Assembly (NCBI RefSeq): GCF_013201725.1
Contig: NZ_CP053835.1
Coordinates: 1,054,001-1,118,000, forward strand
Length of the DNA stretch: 64,000 bases
DNA from: Arcobacter defluvii
GTDB taxonomy: Bacteria > Campylobacterota > Campylobacteria > Campylobacterales > Arcobacteraceae
Direction: 5' to 3'
Under the pieces are notes generated by a model. It did not search any database. It saw only the letters and a list, made by a program, of their open reading frames with translations, and was not told where the DNA came from. Both the position numbers and the translations under genes were made by a program. Within the stretch, counting starts at the first letter, position 1; each line of letters opens with the position of its first letter. Shown one piece after another: positions 26,322 to 35,588 of this stretch.

Positions 26322-29300
26322 GTAAATTTACAGAAGAAAAATTAGAGTTAGCATTTATAGAGCTACTTGAAAATCAAGGTATCACTTATCAATTTGGAAA
26401 AGAAATTATAAGAAATGAAAGTGAAGTTTTACTAGAAGATGATTTAAAAAAGTATTTAAAAAGTAGATATAAAACTGAAAATATCACTGATAGTGAAATC
26501 ACGGGGATTGTTCGAAAACTTCACTCTTACCCAGCAAGTGATTTGTATGATTCAAACAAAGCTATAATGAAACTAATCTCTGATGGATTTATTCTAAAAA
26601 GAGAAAAAGCTGATGATAAAGATATTTATATAGAGTTTATAAACTATAACGATGTAAACTCGAACAACTTTAAAATAGTAAATCAACTTGAAATTATAGG
26701 CTATGAAAAAAGAATACCTGATGGAATACTATATATAAATGGTATTCCATTGGTTGTGTTTGAGTTCAAAAGTGCCATAAGAGAAGAAGCAACTATACAT
26801 GATGCTTTTGTACAGCTAACAGTTAGATATAGAAGAGATATTCCAGAGCTTTTTAAATACAACGCATTTTGTGTAATAAGCGATGGAGTAAATAATAAAT
26901 CAGGTTCATTTTTCTCACCTTATGAGTTTTTTTATGCTTGGAGAAAAATTACTGGAAATGAAATAGATGTAGATGGAATCGCTTCTATGCACTCTATGAT
27001 TCAAGGAATGTTTGATAAAGAAAGACTTGTTGATGTAATTCACAACTTTATTTATATGCCTGATAAATCAAAAAAAGAAGAAAAGATAGTTTGTCGTTAT
27101 CCTCAATACTATGCTACTAGAAAACTATATGAAAATATAAAAGTTCATCAAAAGCCACAAGGGGACGGAAAAGGTGGTACATACTTTGGTGCTACTGGAT
27201 GTGGTAAAAGTTTTACTATGCTTTATCTTACTCGTATGCTTATGAAAAGTATTCATTTCTCAAGTCCTACAATTATACTTATAACTGATAGAACAGATTT
27301 AGATATACAGCTTAGTAGTCAGTTTTCAAATGCAAAAGGTTTTATCGGTGATGATGGAATAGTAAGTGTTGAAAGTAGGGTAGATTTAAGAGCTAGATTA
27401 AATGGAAGAGAAAGTGGGGGAGTATTTTTAACAACTATACATAAGTTCACAGAAGATTTAGAGATTCTAAGTCATAGAACAAATATTATAGTGATTTCAG
27501 ATGAAGCCCATAGAAGCCAAATTAACCTAGACCAAAAGGTAAAGGTAACTGATAAAGGTGTTAAAAAAACTTACGGTTTTGCAAAATACTTGCATGATTC
27601 ACTACCAAATGCAACTTATGTTGGATTTACTGGAACTCCTATTGATGCAACACTTGATGTGTTTGGAGATGTTATTGATAGTTATACTATGACTGAATCA
27701 GTTAGAGATGAAATCACAGTTAGAATTGTATATGAAGGAAGAGCAGCTAAAGTTTTACTTGATAACTCAAAACTTCATGAAATAGAAAAATATTATGATG
27801 AATGTGCAACTCTTGGAGCAAATGAACATCAAATAGAAGATAGTAAAAATGCTATGGCAAATATGAGTCAAATTCTTGGTGACCCAGATAGAATAAAAGC
27901 AATAGCAAAAGATTTTGTAGAACACTATGAAAAAAGAGTAGAAGAGGGTGCAACACTAAAAGGAAAAGCTATTTTTGTATCAAGTTCAAGACCTATTGCT
28001 TATGCACTTTTTAAAGAACTAATAGCATTAAGACCATCATGGAATGAATCAAGAGTTTGTGATGAGGGAATAGAGCTAAGTGATAAAGATAAAAAAGAGA
28101 TTCTTCCTCTTGAAAAACTAAAAATGATTATGACTCGAAATAAAGATGATGAAAAAGAGTTGTATGATGCACTTGGTACAAAAGAGTATAGAAAAACTTT
28201 AGATACACAGTTTAAAAATGAAAAATCAAACTTTAAAATAGCTATTGTTGTTGATATGTGGCTAACTGGATTTGATGTACCATTTTTGGATACTATTTAC
28301 ATAGATAAACCTATACAAGAACACAATCTAATCCAAACTATCTCAAGGGTAAATAGAAAATATGCAGGAAAAGAAAAAGGATTAGTAGTTGATTATATAG
28401 GTATAAAAACTGCTATGAATAAAGCTTTAAAACAATTCTCAAGAATAGACTCTCAAAACTTTGAAGATATTGAAGCTTCAATAGTTGTAGTAAGAGACCA
28501 ACTTGATTTACTTGCTAAACTATTTTATAAATTTGATACTAACAAATATTTTAGTGGAAGTGCCTTAGAACAATTAGAGTGTTTAAATCTTGCTAGTGAA
28601 TTTGTACAACTTACTAAAGAGCTTGAAACTAGATTTATGTATATAGTAAAAAGACTAAAATCAGCTTATGATATTTGTTGTGGTAGTGAAGTGTTTAGTC
28701 AAAAGGAAAAAAATTATATTCACTTCTATTTAGCTGTTCGTTCAATCGTTGTTAAACTTACAAAAGGAAAAGCTCCTGATACAGCTCAAATGAATGCAAA
28801 AGTTGCCCAAATGATAGAAGAAGCACTAAAAAGTGAAGGTGTAGAAGAAATCTTCAAGCTTGGAAGTGAAGATGAAAGCAAGATTGATATTTTCGATGAA
28901 GATTACATAAACAAAATAAATAAAATCAAACTACCAAATACAAAGATAAAACTACTTCAACAGCTACTAGCCAAAGCTCTTGAAGAGTTTAAAAAAGTAA
29001 ATAAAGTAAAAGCAGTGGATTTTTCTAAAAAGTTTAATGCCCTTGTAGAAAAATACAATGAAAGAAAAGAAGAAGATGTACTTGTCAGTGAGGTCTTAAA
29101 TGACTTTACTGATGAGATAATTGACCTTTATCATGCTTTACAAAAAGAAAAAGAATCATTTGGTGATTTAGGTATAGACTTTGAAGAAAAAGCTTTTTAC
29201 GATATTTTAAAAACAATAGCTATTAAATATGATTTTTCATACCCTGAAGATAAACTTCTATCACTTGCAAAAGAAGTAAAAATTGTAGTTGATGATAAAT

Positions 29301-29461
29301 CAAAATATACAGATTGGAATATAAGAGAAGATATAAAAGCAGAGTTAAAAGTAGATTTGATAATGCTTTTAGCAAAACATGGTTATCCACCAATTACAAA
29401 AGATGAAGTATTTAAAGAGATTTTTGAACAAGCTGAGAATTTTAAAAAATTTAGAAAATAA
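26318..29461 (+). CDS. hsdR: Type I restriction endonuclease subunit HsdR
   Basis: 1047 residues, the DNA-translocating restriction subunit. The N-terminal PD-(D/E)XK nuclease is seen as GIPLVVFEFKSA (ExK, near residue 143). The helicase motor has Walker A GATGCGKSFTM (about 291), DEAH in SDEAHRSQ (about 394), FTGTPI (about 438) and motif VI-like QTISRVNRKY. The C-terminus is the HsdM/HsdS-binding helical domain. Length and motifs indicate an intact enzyme. It closes the island; about 70 bp separate it from the next gene. Confidence 0.95.
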   Translation: MSKFTEEKLELAFIELLENQGITYQFGKEIIRNESEVLLEDDLKKYLKSRYKTENITDSEITGIVRKLHSYPASDLYDSNKAIMKLISDGFILKREKADDKDIYIEFINYNDVNSNNFKIVNQLEIIGYEKRIPDGILYINGIPLVVFEFKSAIREEATIHDAFVQLTVRYRRDIPELFKYNAFCVISDGVNNKSGSFFSPYEFFYAWRKITGNEIDVDGIASMHSMIQGMFDKERLVDVIHNFIYMPDKSKKEEKIVCRYPQYYATRKLYENIKVHQKPQGDGKGGTYFGATGCGKSFTMLYLTRMLMKSIHFSSPTIILITDRTDLDIQLSSQFSNAKGFIGDDGIVSVESRVDLRARLNGRESGGVFLTTIHKFTEDLEILSHRTNIIVISDEAHRSQINLDQKVKVTDKGVKKTYGFAKYLHDSLPNATYVGFTGTPIDATLDVFGDVIDSYTMTESVRDEITVRIVYEGRAAKVLLDNSKLHEIEKYYDECATLGANEHQIEDSKNAMANMSQILGDPDRIKAIAKDFVEHYEKRVEEGATLKGKAIFVSSSRPIAYALFKELIALRPSWNESRVCDEGIELSDKDKKEILPLEKLKMIMTRNKDDEKELYDALGTKEYRKTLDTQFKNEKSNFKIAIVVDMWLTGFDVPFLDTIYIDKPIQEHNLIQTISRVNRKYAGKEKGLVVDYIGIKTAMNKALKQFSRIDSQNFEDIEASIVVVRDQLDLLAKLFYKFDTNKYFSGSALEQLECLNLASEFVQLTKELETRFMYIVKRLKSAYDICCGSEVFSQKEKNYIHFYLAVRSIVVKLTKGKAPDTAQMNAKVAQMIEEALKSEGVEEIFKLGSEDESKIDIFDEDYINKINKIKLPNTKIKLLQQLLAKALEEFKKVNKVKAVDFSKKFNALVEKYNERKEEDVLVSEVLNDFTDEIIDLYHALQKEKESFGDLGIDFEEKAFYDILKTIAIKYDFSYPEDKLLSLAKEVKIVVDDKSKYTDWNIREDIKAELKVDLIMLLAKHGYPPITKDEVFKEIFEQAENFKKFRK

Positions 29462-29531
29462 CAAAATGTTACTTTCAAGTTATATATAAATGTTATACTT
29501 CTTCTATCAAAATAGTAGGGGGAAATTATTT

Positions 29532-30524
29532 ATGAAAAAAGTTATAGTTATAGCAACATTATCTGCTTTATGTGCAAGTTTTTTATCAGCTAATGAAGTT
29601 CAATTTGATGCGAAAGTATTAAAAGAACGTTCAAATAATGGATATAAAACTGATGCAAAATTAGAATACAAAGTTCCAGATGTAAATACAATACCAAATA
29701 ATCAATTTGGTGATTTAGTAAAATACGGAAGAGAACTTATAGTTCATACTTCAAAATATATAGGTCCAGAAGTTGATGACCCAAAAATGAGATTTGCTGG
29801 AAATAACAACCAATGTCAAAACTGTCACTTAGATGCAGGAACAAAAGCATATTCAGCTCCATTTGTTGGAGTATTTGCTGCATTTCCACAATATAGACCA
29901 AGAGAGAATACAATTGGTACTTTAGCTGATAGAATCAACGGTTGTATGGAAAGAAGTATGAATGGTTATAAATTACCTGTTGATAGTAAAGAGATGAAAG
30001 CTATGGAAGCTTATATGTTCTGGTTGAGTCAAGGAGTTCCAGTTGGTGGTGCTAATGCTTTAGAAGGAAGAGGATTAGCAAAAATTGATAGAAAAATGAT
30101 AAAAAAACAAGCAGCTGACCCAGAAAAAGGAAAAGTTGTTTATGAACAACAATGTGCAGCCTGTCATGGTATGAATGGGGAAGGTATCAAAAACGAAGGA
30201 AAAGCAAATGGATATATGTATCCAGCACTTTGGGGTACAGATGATACTTATAACAAAGGTGCAGGAATGTATAGAGTTCTTAAAGCAGCAGATTTTATAA
30301 AATCTAATATGCCTTTAGGTGCTACAAAAGAAGCTCCAATTTTAACTGATGAAGAAGCTTATAATGTTGCTGCGTATATAAATATGGATTCTCATTATAG
30401 ACCTGAAAAAATAAATAGAGTAAATGATTTCCCTGATGATGTTGTAAAAGCACCAGATGTTTATAGACCATCAATTGAATCAAAAGAACATCAAGTTGGT
30501 CCTTTTGGAAAAATTATAAAATAA
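29532..30524 (+). CDS. TsdA-like di-haem c-type cytochrome
   Basis: Start at ATG 29532 (MKKVIV), with AGGGGGA 8 bp upstream and a signal peptide ending LSANE; the earlier in-frame codon at 29490 is rejected. The first haem site CQNCH (about residue 95) is followed by DRINGCMERSMNG, in which the Cys is the axial haem ligand typical of TsdA thiosulfate dehydrogenases / tetrathionate reductases. The second domain has CAACH near residue 207 and a possible Met ligand in NMPLG. TsdA interconverts thiosulfate and tetrathionate in the periplasm. The assignment rests on these motifs; other SoxA-like cytochromes remain possible. A sensor triad follows. Confidence 0.75.
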   Translation: MKKVIVIATLSALCASFLSANEVQFDAKVLKERSNNGYKTDAKLEYKVPDVNTIPNNQFGDLVKYGRELIVHTSKYIGPEVDDPKMRFAGNNNQCQNCHLDAGTKAYSAPFVGVFAAFPQYRPRENTIGTLADRINGCMERSMNGYKLPVDSKEMKAMEAYMFWLSQGVPVGGANALEGRGLAKIDRKMIKKQAADPEKGKVVYEQQCAACHGMNGEGIKNEGKANGYMYPALWGTDDTYNKGAGMYRVLKAADFIKSNMPLGATKEAPILTDEEAYNVAAYINMDSHYRPEKINRVNDFPDDVVKAPDVYRPSIESKEHQVGPFGKIIK

Positions 30525-30557
30525 AAAAGAGGAATATCTTAGGATATTCTCTTTTTT
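30524..30557 (+). terminator. Strong hairpin terminator after the TsdA-like gene
   Basis: The stem pairs AAAAAGAGGAATATC with GATATTCTCTTTTT across a TTAG loop with one bulged G, and ends in a T run. It separates the cytochrome transcript from the sensor gene starting at 30576. Confidence 0.8.
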
Positions 30558-30575
30558 ATTTAGTTAGAATTACTT

Positions 30576-31511
30576 ATGAGTAAAACATACAAAAACTTTA
30601 TCTTACTATTCATTTTAGTAGTTATTACACTACTTTACTTTTTAAATAAATACAATAATATTATTCATAAAAATCAAATAGATATACTTGTTTCAAATAG
30701 AGTTGAAATGGTACAAAATGAGCTAACAAATCAAAAAAATCAAGCCTTGTCATTGGCAATTTTATTTTCAAAAAATCAAAATATAATAAATAATTTAGAA
30801 CAAAATAATCCAAAAGAATTAAAAAAAGAACTTTTAAAGCTACTTGATAATATAAAAACATATACAAATCAAAATAATATACAGGTACAAATTCATACAA
30901 AAGATTTAAAGGTCTTCGTACGAAGTTGGGAAGATAAAGATGTTGGATTAAATTTAGAGAGTTTTAGAAAAGGATTAGTAAAAGTAAAAGAGACAAAAGA
31001 GCCTTTTGTTTCAAATGAATTAGGAAAAAGATTTAATATAAAAGCAATCTCTCCGATTTTTAATAAAAATGATGAATACATCGGAACGATTGAAGTTATT
31101 ATGGATTATAGTGATTTGAAAAATCGATTAAAATATATGGGAATAGAGATAATTCCTCTTTTAGAAAAAAAATATTTACAAATAGCAGAATATTATAAAG
31201 ATAATATAACTTTGGCAGATTATGTTGTAATTCAACAAGAATATGATAAAAAGTTATATGATTTTTTATTACAACATAAAGAGTATTTATCGAATGAAAA
31301 TTTTTATTATGAGAATAAAAATCGAATAATTACACAAATACCTCTTGGAAATATTGATAATCAAAGTGTTGGAGTTATGGTGATTTGTTTTGATAAAAAT
31401 GAGCAAAACTTTAACTATCTACCAAAATATGAATATTTAGGTGACATAAATACAAAATCAAATTTTAAAAATATTGAAGAAAAAGATAGAAAAGAGATTA
31501 TTATAAAATGA
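30576..31511 (+). CDS. Periplasmic Cache-like sensor protein, no output domain
   Basis: 311 residues with one N-terminal TM (about residues 8-25) and a large extracytoplasmic domain. The helical lead (residues 30-95) and the mixed region with VFVRSWEDKDVGLNL, FVSNELGKRFNIKAISPIF and YIGTIEVIMDY resemble a double-Cache ligand-binding module. No kinase, GGDEF or methyl-accepting part follows. The gene overlaps the response regulator by 4 bp, so it probably acts as a separate ligand sensor for the kinase two genes down (inference). Its position after a TsdA-like gene suggests a sulfur compound as ligand. Confidence 0.7.
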   Translation: MSKTYKNFILLFILVVITLLYFLNKYNNIIHKNQIDILVSNRVEMVQNELTNQKNQALSLAILFSKNQNIINNLEQNNPKELKKELLKLLDNIKTYTNQNNIQVQIHTKDLKVFVRSWEDKDVGLNLESFRKGLVKVKETKEPFVSNELGKRFNIKAISPIFNKNDEYIGTIEVIMDYSDLKNRLKYMGIEIIPLLEKKYLQIAEYYKDNITLADYVVIQQEYDKKLYDFLLQHKEYLSNENFYYENKNRIITQIPLGNIDNQSVGVMVICFDKNEQNFNYLPKYEYLGDINTKSNFKNIEEKDRKEIIIK

Positions 31512-32170
31512 TTAAAATTTTATTATTAGAAGATGATTATTTATATAAAATCTCAATCAAAGAGTTTTTAGAAGAGTTAGACTTTTATGTTGATGATTTT
31601 GAAAATGGTGATGAAGCTCTTGATGCTATTTTTGAAAACTCTTATGATTTACTTTTATTAGATATCAGAGTTCCTGGAATGGATGGCTTTTCATTAGTCG
31701 AATATGTAAGAAAAGAGAAACTTGATGTTCCTATTATTATTTTAACTTCCTTAACTGATATAGCTGATTTAAGTAAAGGTTATGAACTTGGTTGTAATGA
31801 TTATATAAGAAAACCCTTTGATATGATAGAGTTAAAATTTAGAATTGAACAACTTATAAAAAACTGTTTCAAAACAAATGAAGATTTGATAGTTTTAACA
31901 AATTCTTTTAAATTTGATGTAAAAAAATCTATTTTATATAAAAATGATAAGATAATTGATTTAACTCAAAAAGAGAGTGAATTAGTAGCTCTATTAGTTT
32001 TAAATAGAGGTTTTTTTGTATCAATTGAAACGTTACATGAAAAAATATGGGAAAGTAAAGAAATCTCATATTCAGATATTCGAATGTGCATAAAAAGAAT
32101 TAGAGAAAAGACAGATAAAGATTTTATAAAAACAAAGAGATTTGTAGGATATAAAATTGATAAACAATAA
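31508..32170 (+). CDS. OmpR/PhoB-family response regulator
   Basis: 220 residues. The receiver domain carries the acidic pair LEDD, the phospho-acceptor Asp in LLLLDIRVPGMDG (about residue 51), Thr in ILTS and the Lys of IRKPFD. The C-terminal winged helix includes IDLTQKESELVALL and FVGYKI. It binds DNA as a transcription factor when phosphorylated. ATGA overlap with the sensor gene upstream and a 14-bp overlap with the kinase gene downstream show a tight three-gene unit. Confidence 0.92.
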   Translation: MIKILLLEDDYLYKISIKEFLEELDFYVDDFENGDEALDAIFENSYDLLLLDIRVPGMDGFSLVEYVRKEKLDVPIIILTSLTDIADLSKGYELGCNDYIRKPFDMIELKFRIEQLIKNCFKTNEDLIVLTNSFKFDVKKSILYKNDKIIDLTQKESELVALLVLNRGFFVSIETLHEKIWESKEISYSDIRMCIKRIREKTDKDFIKTKRFVGYKIDKQ

Positions 32171-33296
32171 ATATGAAATAAAGTATATACTTATACAAGT
32201 TATTTTAACTTTGTTTATTGCTTTTATCCCTATATATTTTTATTTAGATGCCTCTTTTGAAAATCAATCTATAAAAGATAAAATGGATTTGAAAAATTAT
32301 GCAACTTCTATTATTTTAAAAATAGAAAATTTTGAAAAAGAAAATAGCGAGATTTTTTATTATCCACGTTCAAATATTTTTACTTCTGCTGTATTTGATA
32401 AAAATAATAGTGAAATTTTTTCATTGCTAAAAACTAAAAACCTTAATTTTGATGAAGAATTTAAAAAAACTAAAAATCAACTTTGTTATAAAGAGTATCT
32501 TCTTGAAAATATTTTACAAGGAAAAACTCTAATAGTTTGTAAAGAGATTGATAATTCATTAGTTATTTACAATGCGATTATTTTACTTTTAACTATTAGT
32601 TTTTTCATCTTTTTATCTTCTTTTTTCATTATAAAACAAAGTATTGAACCATATAGAAAACTAAATCAATATTTAGATGATTTTTTAAAAGATGCAATGC
32701 ATGAACTAAAAACTCCTATTGGTGTTGCTAGAATAAATGTTGATATGTTGCAATTAAGACTTAAAAATGATAAAAATATTCTAAGAATAAAATCTGCACT
32801 AAAAAATATGACAGTTATTTATGAAGATTTAGAATATTATATGCAACAAAACGCTGTAAAAGATGAAAAAAGAGATATTGATTTTTCATCTTTTTTGGCA
32901 AAAAGAGTGGAATTCTTCAATGATTTAGCAATCTCAAAAAATATCACTTTTTACAAATATATTGAAAAAAATATTAGTATAAATTTTAATGAAATAGAAC
33001 TTTATAGAATTATAGATAATAATCTTTCAAATGCAATAAAATATTCAAAAGATAGCTCAAATATTACTGTATCTTTGAAAAAAGAAGAAAATTTAGTGAA
33101 ACTTATTTTTCAAGATGAAGGAGTTGGCATAAAAGATACTTCAAAAATCTTTCAAAGATATTTTAGAGGTGATAAAATCACTGGAGGCTTTGGAATAGGG
33201 CTTAGTATAGTGAAAAATATTTGTGATAAAAATGGTATAAAAATAGAAGTAAATTCTCAAGTAAATGAAGGAAGTTCTTTTATGTATATATTTTAG
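32157..33296 (+). CDS. Sensor histidine kinase
   Basis: 379 residues. The start is TTG at 32157, within the end of the regulator gene; no in-frame ATG precedes the first TM. TM segments lie at about 13-30 and 139-160 with a small periplasmic loop of about 110 residues. The H-box is AMHELKTPIG (His about 183), the N-box NNLSNAIKYSKD, G1 DEGVGIKD and G2 GGFGIGLSIVKNI. All ATPase motifs look intact. It should phosphorylate the adjacent regulator; the companion Cache protein may provide extra input. Confidence 0.92.
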   Translation: MINNKYEIKYILIQVILTLFIAFIPIYFYLDASFENQSIKDKMDLKNYATSIILKIENFEKENSEIFYYPRSNIFTSAVFDKNNSEIFSLLKTKNLNFDEEFKKTKNQLCYKEYLLENILQGKTLIVCKEIDNSLVIYNAIILLLTISFFIFLSSFFIIKQSIEPYRKLNQYLDDFLKDAMHELKTPIGVARINVDMLQLRLKNDKNILRIKSALKNMTVIYEDLEYYMQQNAVKDEKRDIDFSSFLAKRVEFFNDLAISKNITFYKYIEKNISINFNEIELYRIIDNNLSNAIKYSKDSSNITVSLKKEENLVKLIFQDEGVGIKDTSKIFQRYFRGDKITGGFGIGLSIVKNICDKNGIKIEVNSQVNEGSSFMYIF

Positions 33297-33372
33297 TCTT
33301 TTTTTTAGCTTATCGTTATATATTTATGTATATAATGATATTTTTAAAATAACTTTTTGAAGGAATAAGGTA

Positions 33373-33933
33373 ATGACACGAGAAAAGATTATGACTGAAC
33401 TTTTTGAGTTCTCATCTCCAACATATTATAAATGGACAAAACAAGATAAAAGAAAGATTTTTGATTTGTTAAATTATGCATTTACAAACAATGAATTAGA
33501 AGAGTTTATAAAAACAGGAAAAATAAATAAGATTGAAGAGTTAGGAAATCAAGCTCAACTTTTTGAGTTGGCTATTAGATTTTATAAAACTTCAAGACAT
33601 ATAACAAATTTCAAAATTGCAAAAAATTTATTATATTTATTAGAAAGAAGTTATGAACAAAACAATAATAGTGTTGTTATTGAAAAAATTGCAGAAGCTA
33701 TTTATAAATCTGATAGAGAGTTATTTGAAAAAAGTGATTCAAATAAAAATTTTGAGATTATTACTTCAATGAAATTAGCTTTACTAAACTTAATACAAAA
33801 ACAAGATATTTTCGTATTAGAATATATTTGTAAAAATAGAAAAGAGTTAGAAAAAAGCTCTCTTAGAAAATCAACTACAAAATATATAAATAAAATAGAT
33901 TTTTCTTATGCAAATTTAGCTTACAGGGCATAA
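33373..33933 (+). CDS. Hypothetical protein, helical
   Basis: 186 residues, preceded by AAGGA and a sensible gap. The opening resembles a short helix-turn-helix (SSPTYYKWTKQDKRKIFDLL), as seen in some Campylobacterota hypothetical proteins. The rest is predicted helical and highly charged, without catalytic motifs or a signal peptide. It stands alone, convergent to a diguanylate cyclase gene, with a shared hairpin at 33939. I do not recognise the family. Confidence 0.6.
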   Translation: MTREKIMTELFEFSSPTYYKWTKQDKRKIFDLLNYAFTNNELEEFIKTGKINKIEELGNQAQLFELAIRFYKTSRHITNFKIAKNLLYLLERSYEQNNNSVVIEKIAEAIYKSDRELFEKSDSNKNFEIITSMKLALLNLIQKQDIFVLEYICKNRKELEKSSLRKSTTKYINKIDFSYANLAYRA

Positions 33934-33938
33934 ATTTT

Positions 33939-33963
33939 AACGGGATTAGATTTCCATCCCGTT
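33939..33963. terminator. Bidirectional hairpin between convergent genes
   Basis: AACGGGAT and ATCCCGTT pair around TAGATTTCC; A/T runs lie on both sides. It overlaps the stop of the diguanylate cyclase gene on the minus strand. Confidence 0.7.
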
Positions 33964-35073
33964 TTCTAAAATTATTTTATTTCTTCCTGCTTCTTTTGCT
34001 TGATATAAAAGCATATCAGCTTTTTGTAAAGTATTTTCATAAGATGGATAACTACTTCTTATTGCAACTCCAGCTGAAAATGTAACTTTTATCTTTTTAT
34101 CTTTGTATAAAAAACTATTTTCAGTTACTATTGTTTTTATTCTTTTTAAAAATTGTAATAATTCTCTATTTAAATTGAAGTGAATAATAGCAATAAACTC
34201 TTCACCTCCATATCTTCCTACGATATCATGATCTCTTACACTTTTATTTAAAATTTTTCCAAATGTAGAAAGTACAACATCTCCACATTCATGACCATAT
34301 GAATCATTTAAATTTTTGAAGTGATCTAAATCAAAAAAAACTACAGCATATTGTGTATTTATTCTTTTAAATGAACTCTCTATTCTTTTTATTTCTTCAC
34401 TAAAAGCTTTTCTTGTAAGAAGACCTGTTAGATGATCTCTCATATTCTCAGATTTTGTTCTATTTAACTCTTCTTCTAAAGTTTTTACTTTTTCTTCAAG
34501 TTCTTGAACTTTTGATTTCCCTGTTTCTAGTTTACTTGTTACTGTGTGCATCTCTTTTTCAATAGATGCTGCTGCATTCACAAGTTCATTTTGAAGTTTA
34601 GTTAGAGATTCTATTCCATTCTCATTTACATCAATAGCTGCAATTCTTTCTCTAATATTAAAAACATTTTTTGTTCCTGAACCATTACTTGAAATAGCTT
34701 CATTTAAGTATTCTTCCATAAGTAAAACAAGTTTTGAAATATCAGAAGCTCTTTCTATAACAACTTGTTTATCTCTTTGAAATCTTTTTGCAGTAAATTC
34801 TTCAATTTTATGTTGAACATTTCTATCAAATAAGAGATTTGGTTCTTTATCAATTTGTGTAAAAAGTTTATCTATTTCTTCATTTGTTTCTATGCAAATA
34901 GAAGGTAATAAAGATTGTTTTATAATTGCCGCTAAAACATGTACATTTTGTGGATGAACTCTTTTTAATAAAAGAGGGATTAATTTTATTGCAGAATCTA
35001 TTTGATTTGATTCTACTTCAATCTTTTCTTTTTCATCTAATTGATTTAAAATATTTTCAAATTCTATATTCAT
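33946..35073 (-). CDS. Cytosolic diguanylate cyclase (GGDEF)
   Basis: 375 residues with no TM segment. A helical N-terminal domain (about 1-150) and a coiled coil (about 150-210) precede a GGDEF domain with the active motif GGEEF. Just upstream, RDHD stands at the I-site position (RxxD), five residues before the motif, so product inhibition is expected. The FFDLDHFKNLNDSYGHECGD stretch supports metal and GTP binding. Makes c-di-GMP from two GTP. It contrasts with the GGDEF-EAL protein at 8340, which lacks the I-site. Confidence 0.92.
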   Translation of the reverse strand: MNIEFENILNQLDEKEKIEVESNQIDSAIKLIPLLLKRVHPQNVHVLAAIIKQSLLPSICIETNEEIDKLFTQIDKEPNLLFDRNVQHKIEEFTAKRFQRDKQVVIERASDISKLVLLMEEYLNEAISSNGSGTKNVFNIRERIAAIDVNENGIESLTKLQNELVNAAASIEKEMHTVTSKLETGKSKVQELEEKVKTLEEELNRTKSENMRDHLTGLLTRKAFSEEIKRIESSFKRINTQYAVVFFDLDHFKNLNDSYGHECGDVVLSTFGKILNKSVRDHDIVGRYGGEEFIAIIHFNLNRELLQFLKRIKTIVTENSFLYKDKKIKVTFSAGVAIRSSYPSYENTLQKADMLLYQAKEAGRNKIILENGMEI

Positions 35074-35098
35074 ATAAACATTCCCTAGATTTTTTTAT

Positions 35099-35542
35099 TT
35101 AAGCTAATAGTTTTTTTACCATTTCATTTATTCTTTTTCCATCTGCAACACCTGCAAATTTTTTAGTTGCAGCTCCCATAACTTTACCCATATCTTTAAC
35201 TGATGTTGCACCAGTTTCTGTAATAATTTCTTTCATTCCAGCTTCTAATTCTTCATCACTTAGTTGTTTTGGAAGATATAACATAAATACATCAACTTGC
35301 TCTTGTTCTTTTTGAACTAAATCATCTCTTGAAGCAGCTTTATATTGAGAAATAGCTTCTTCTCTTTGTTTGATTCCTTTTTGAATTAGTTTAATAATAT
35401 CTTCATCATTTAACTCTTTTCTTTCATCAACTTCAATTTGTTTAATCATTGTATTAATAGCTCTAATTGAATCTCTTTTTACAACTTCTTTGTTTCTCAT
35501 TGCAGTTTTTAAATCTTCGTTTAATTGCTCTTTTAGGCTCAT
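35099..35542 (-). CDS. GatB/YqeY domain protein
   Basis: 147 residues. Diagnostic sequence includes LNEDLKTAMRNKEVVKRDSIRAI and, near the end, MGKVMGAATKKFAG. The family shares its fold with the tail domain of GatB, which recognises tRNA in the amidotransferase complex; free-standing YqeY proteins have no settled role. It lies 25 bp upstream of the diguanylate cyclase gene on the same strand. Confidence 0.9.
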   Translation of the reverse strand: MSLKEQLNEDLKTAMRNKEVVKRDSIRAINTMIKQIEVDERKELNDEDIIKLIQKGIKQREEAISQYKAASRDDLVQKEQEQVDVFMLYLPKQLSDEELEAGMKEIITETGATSVKDMGKVMGAATKKFAGVADGKRINEMVKKLLA

Positions 35543-35588
35543 TTGAATCCTTTTAATTGTTATTAATATATTTAAATATTATATCTTT

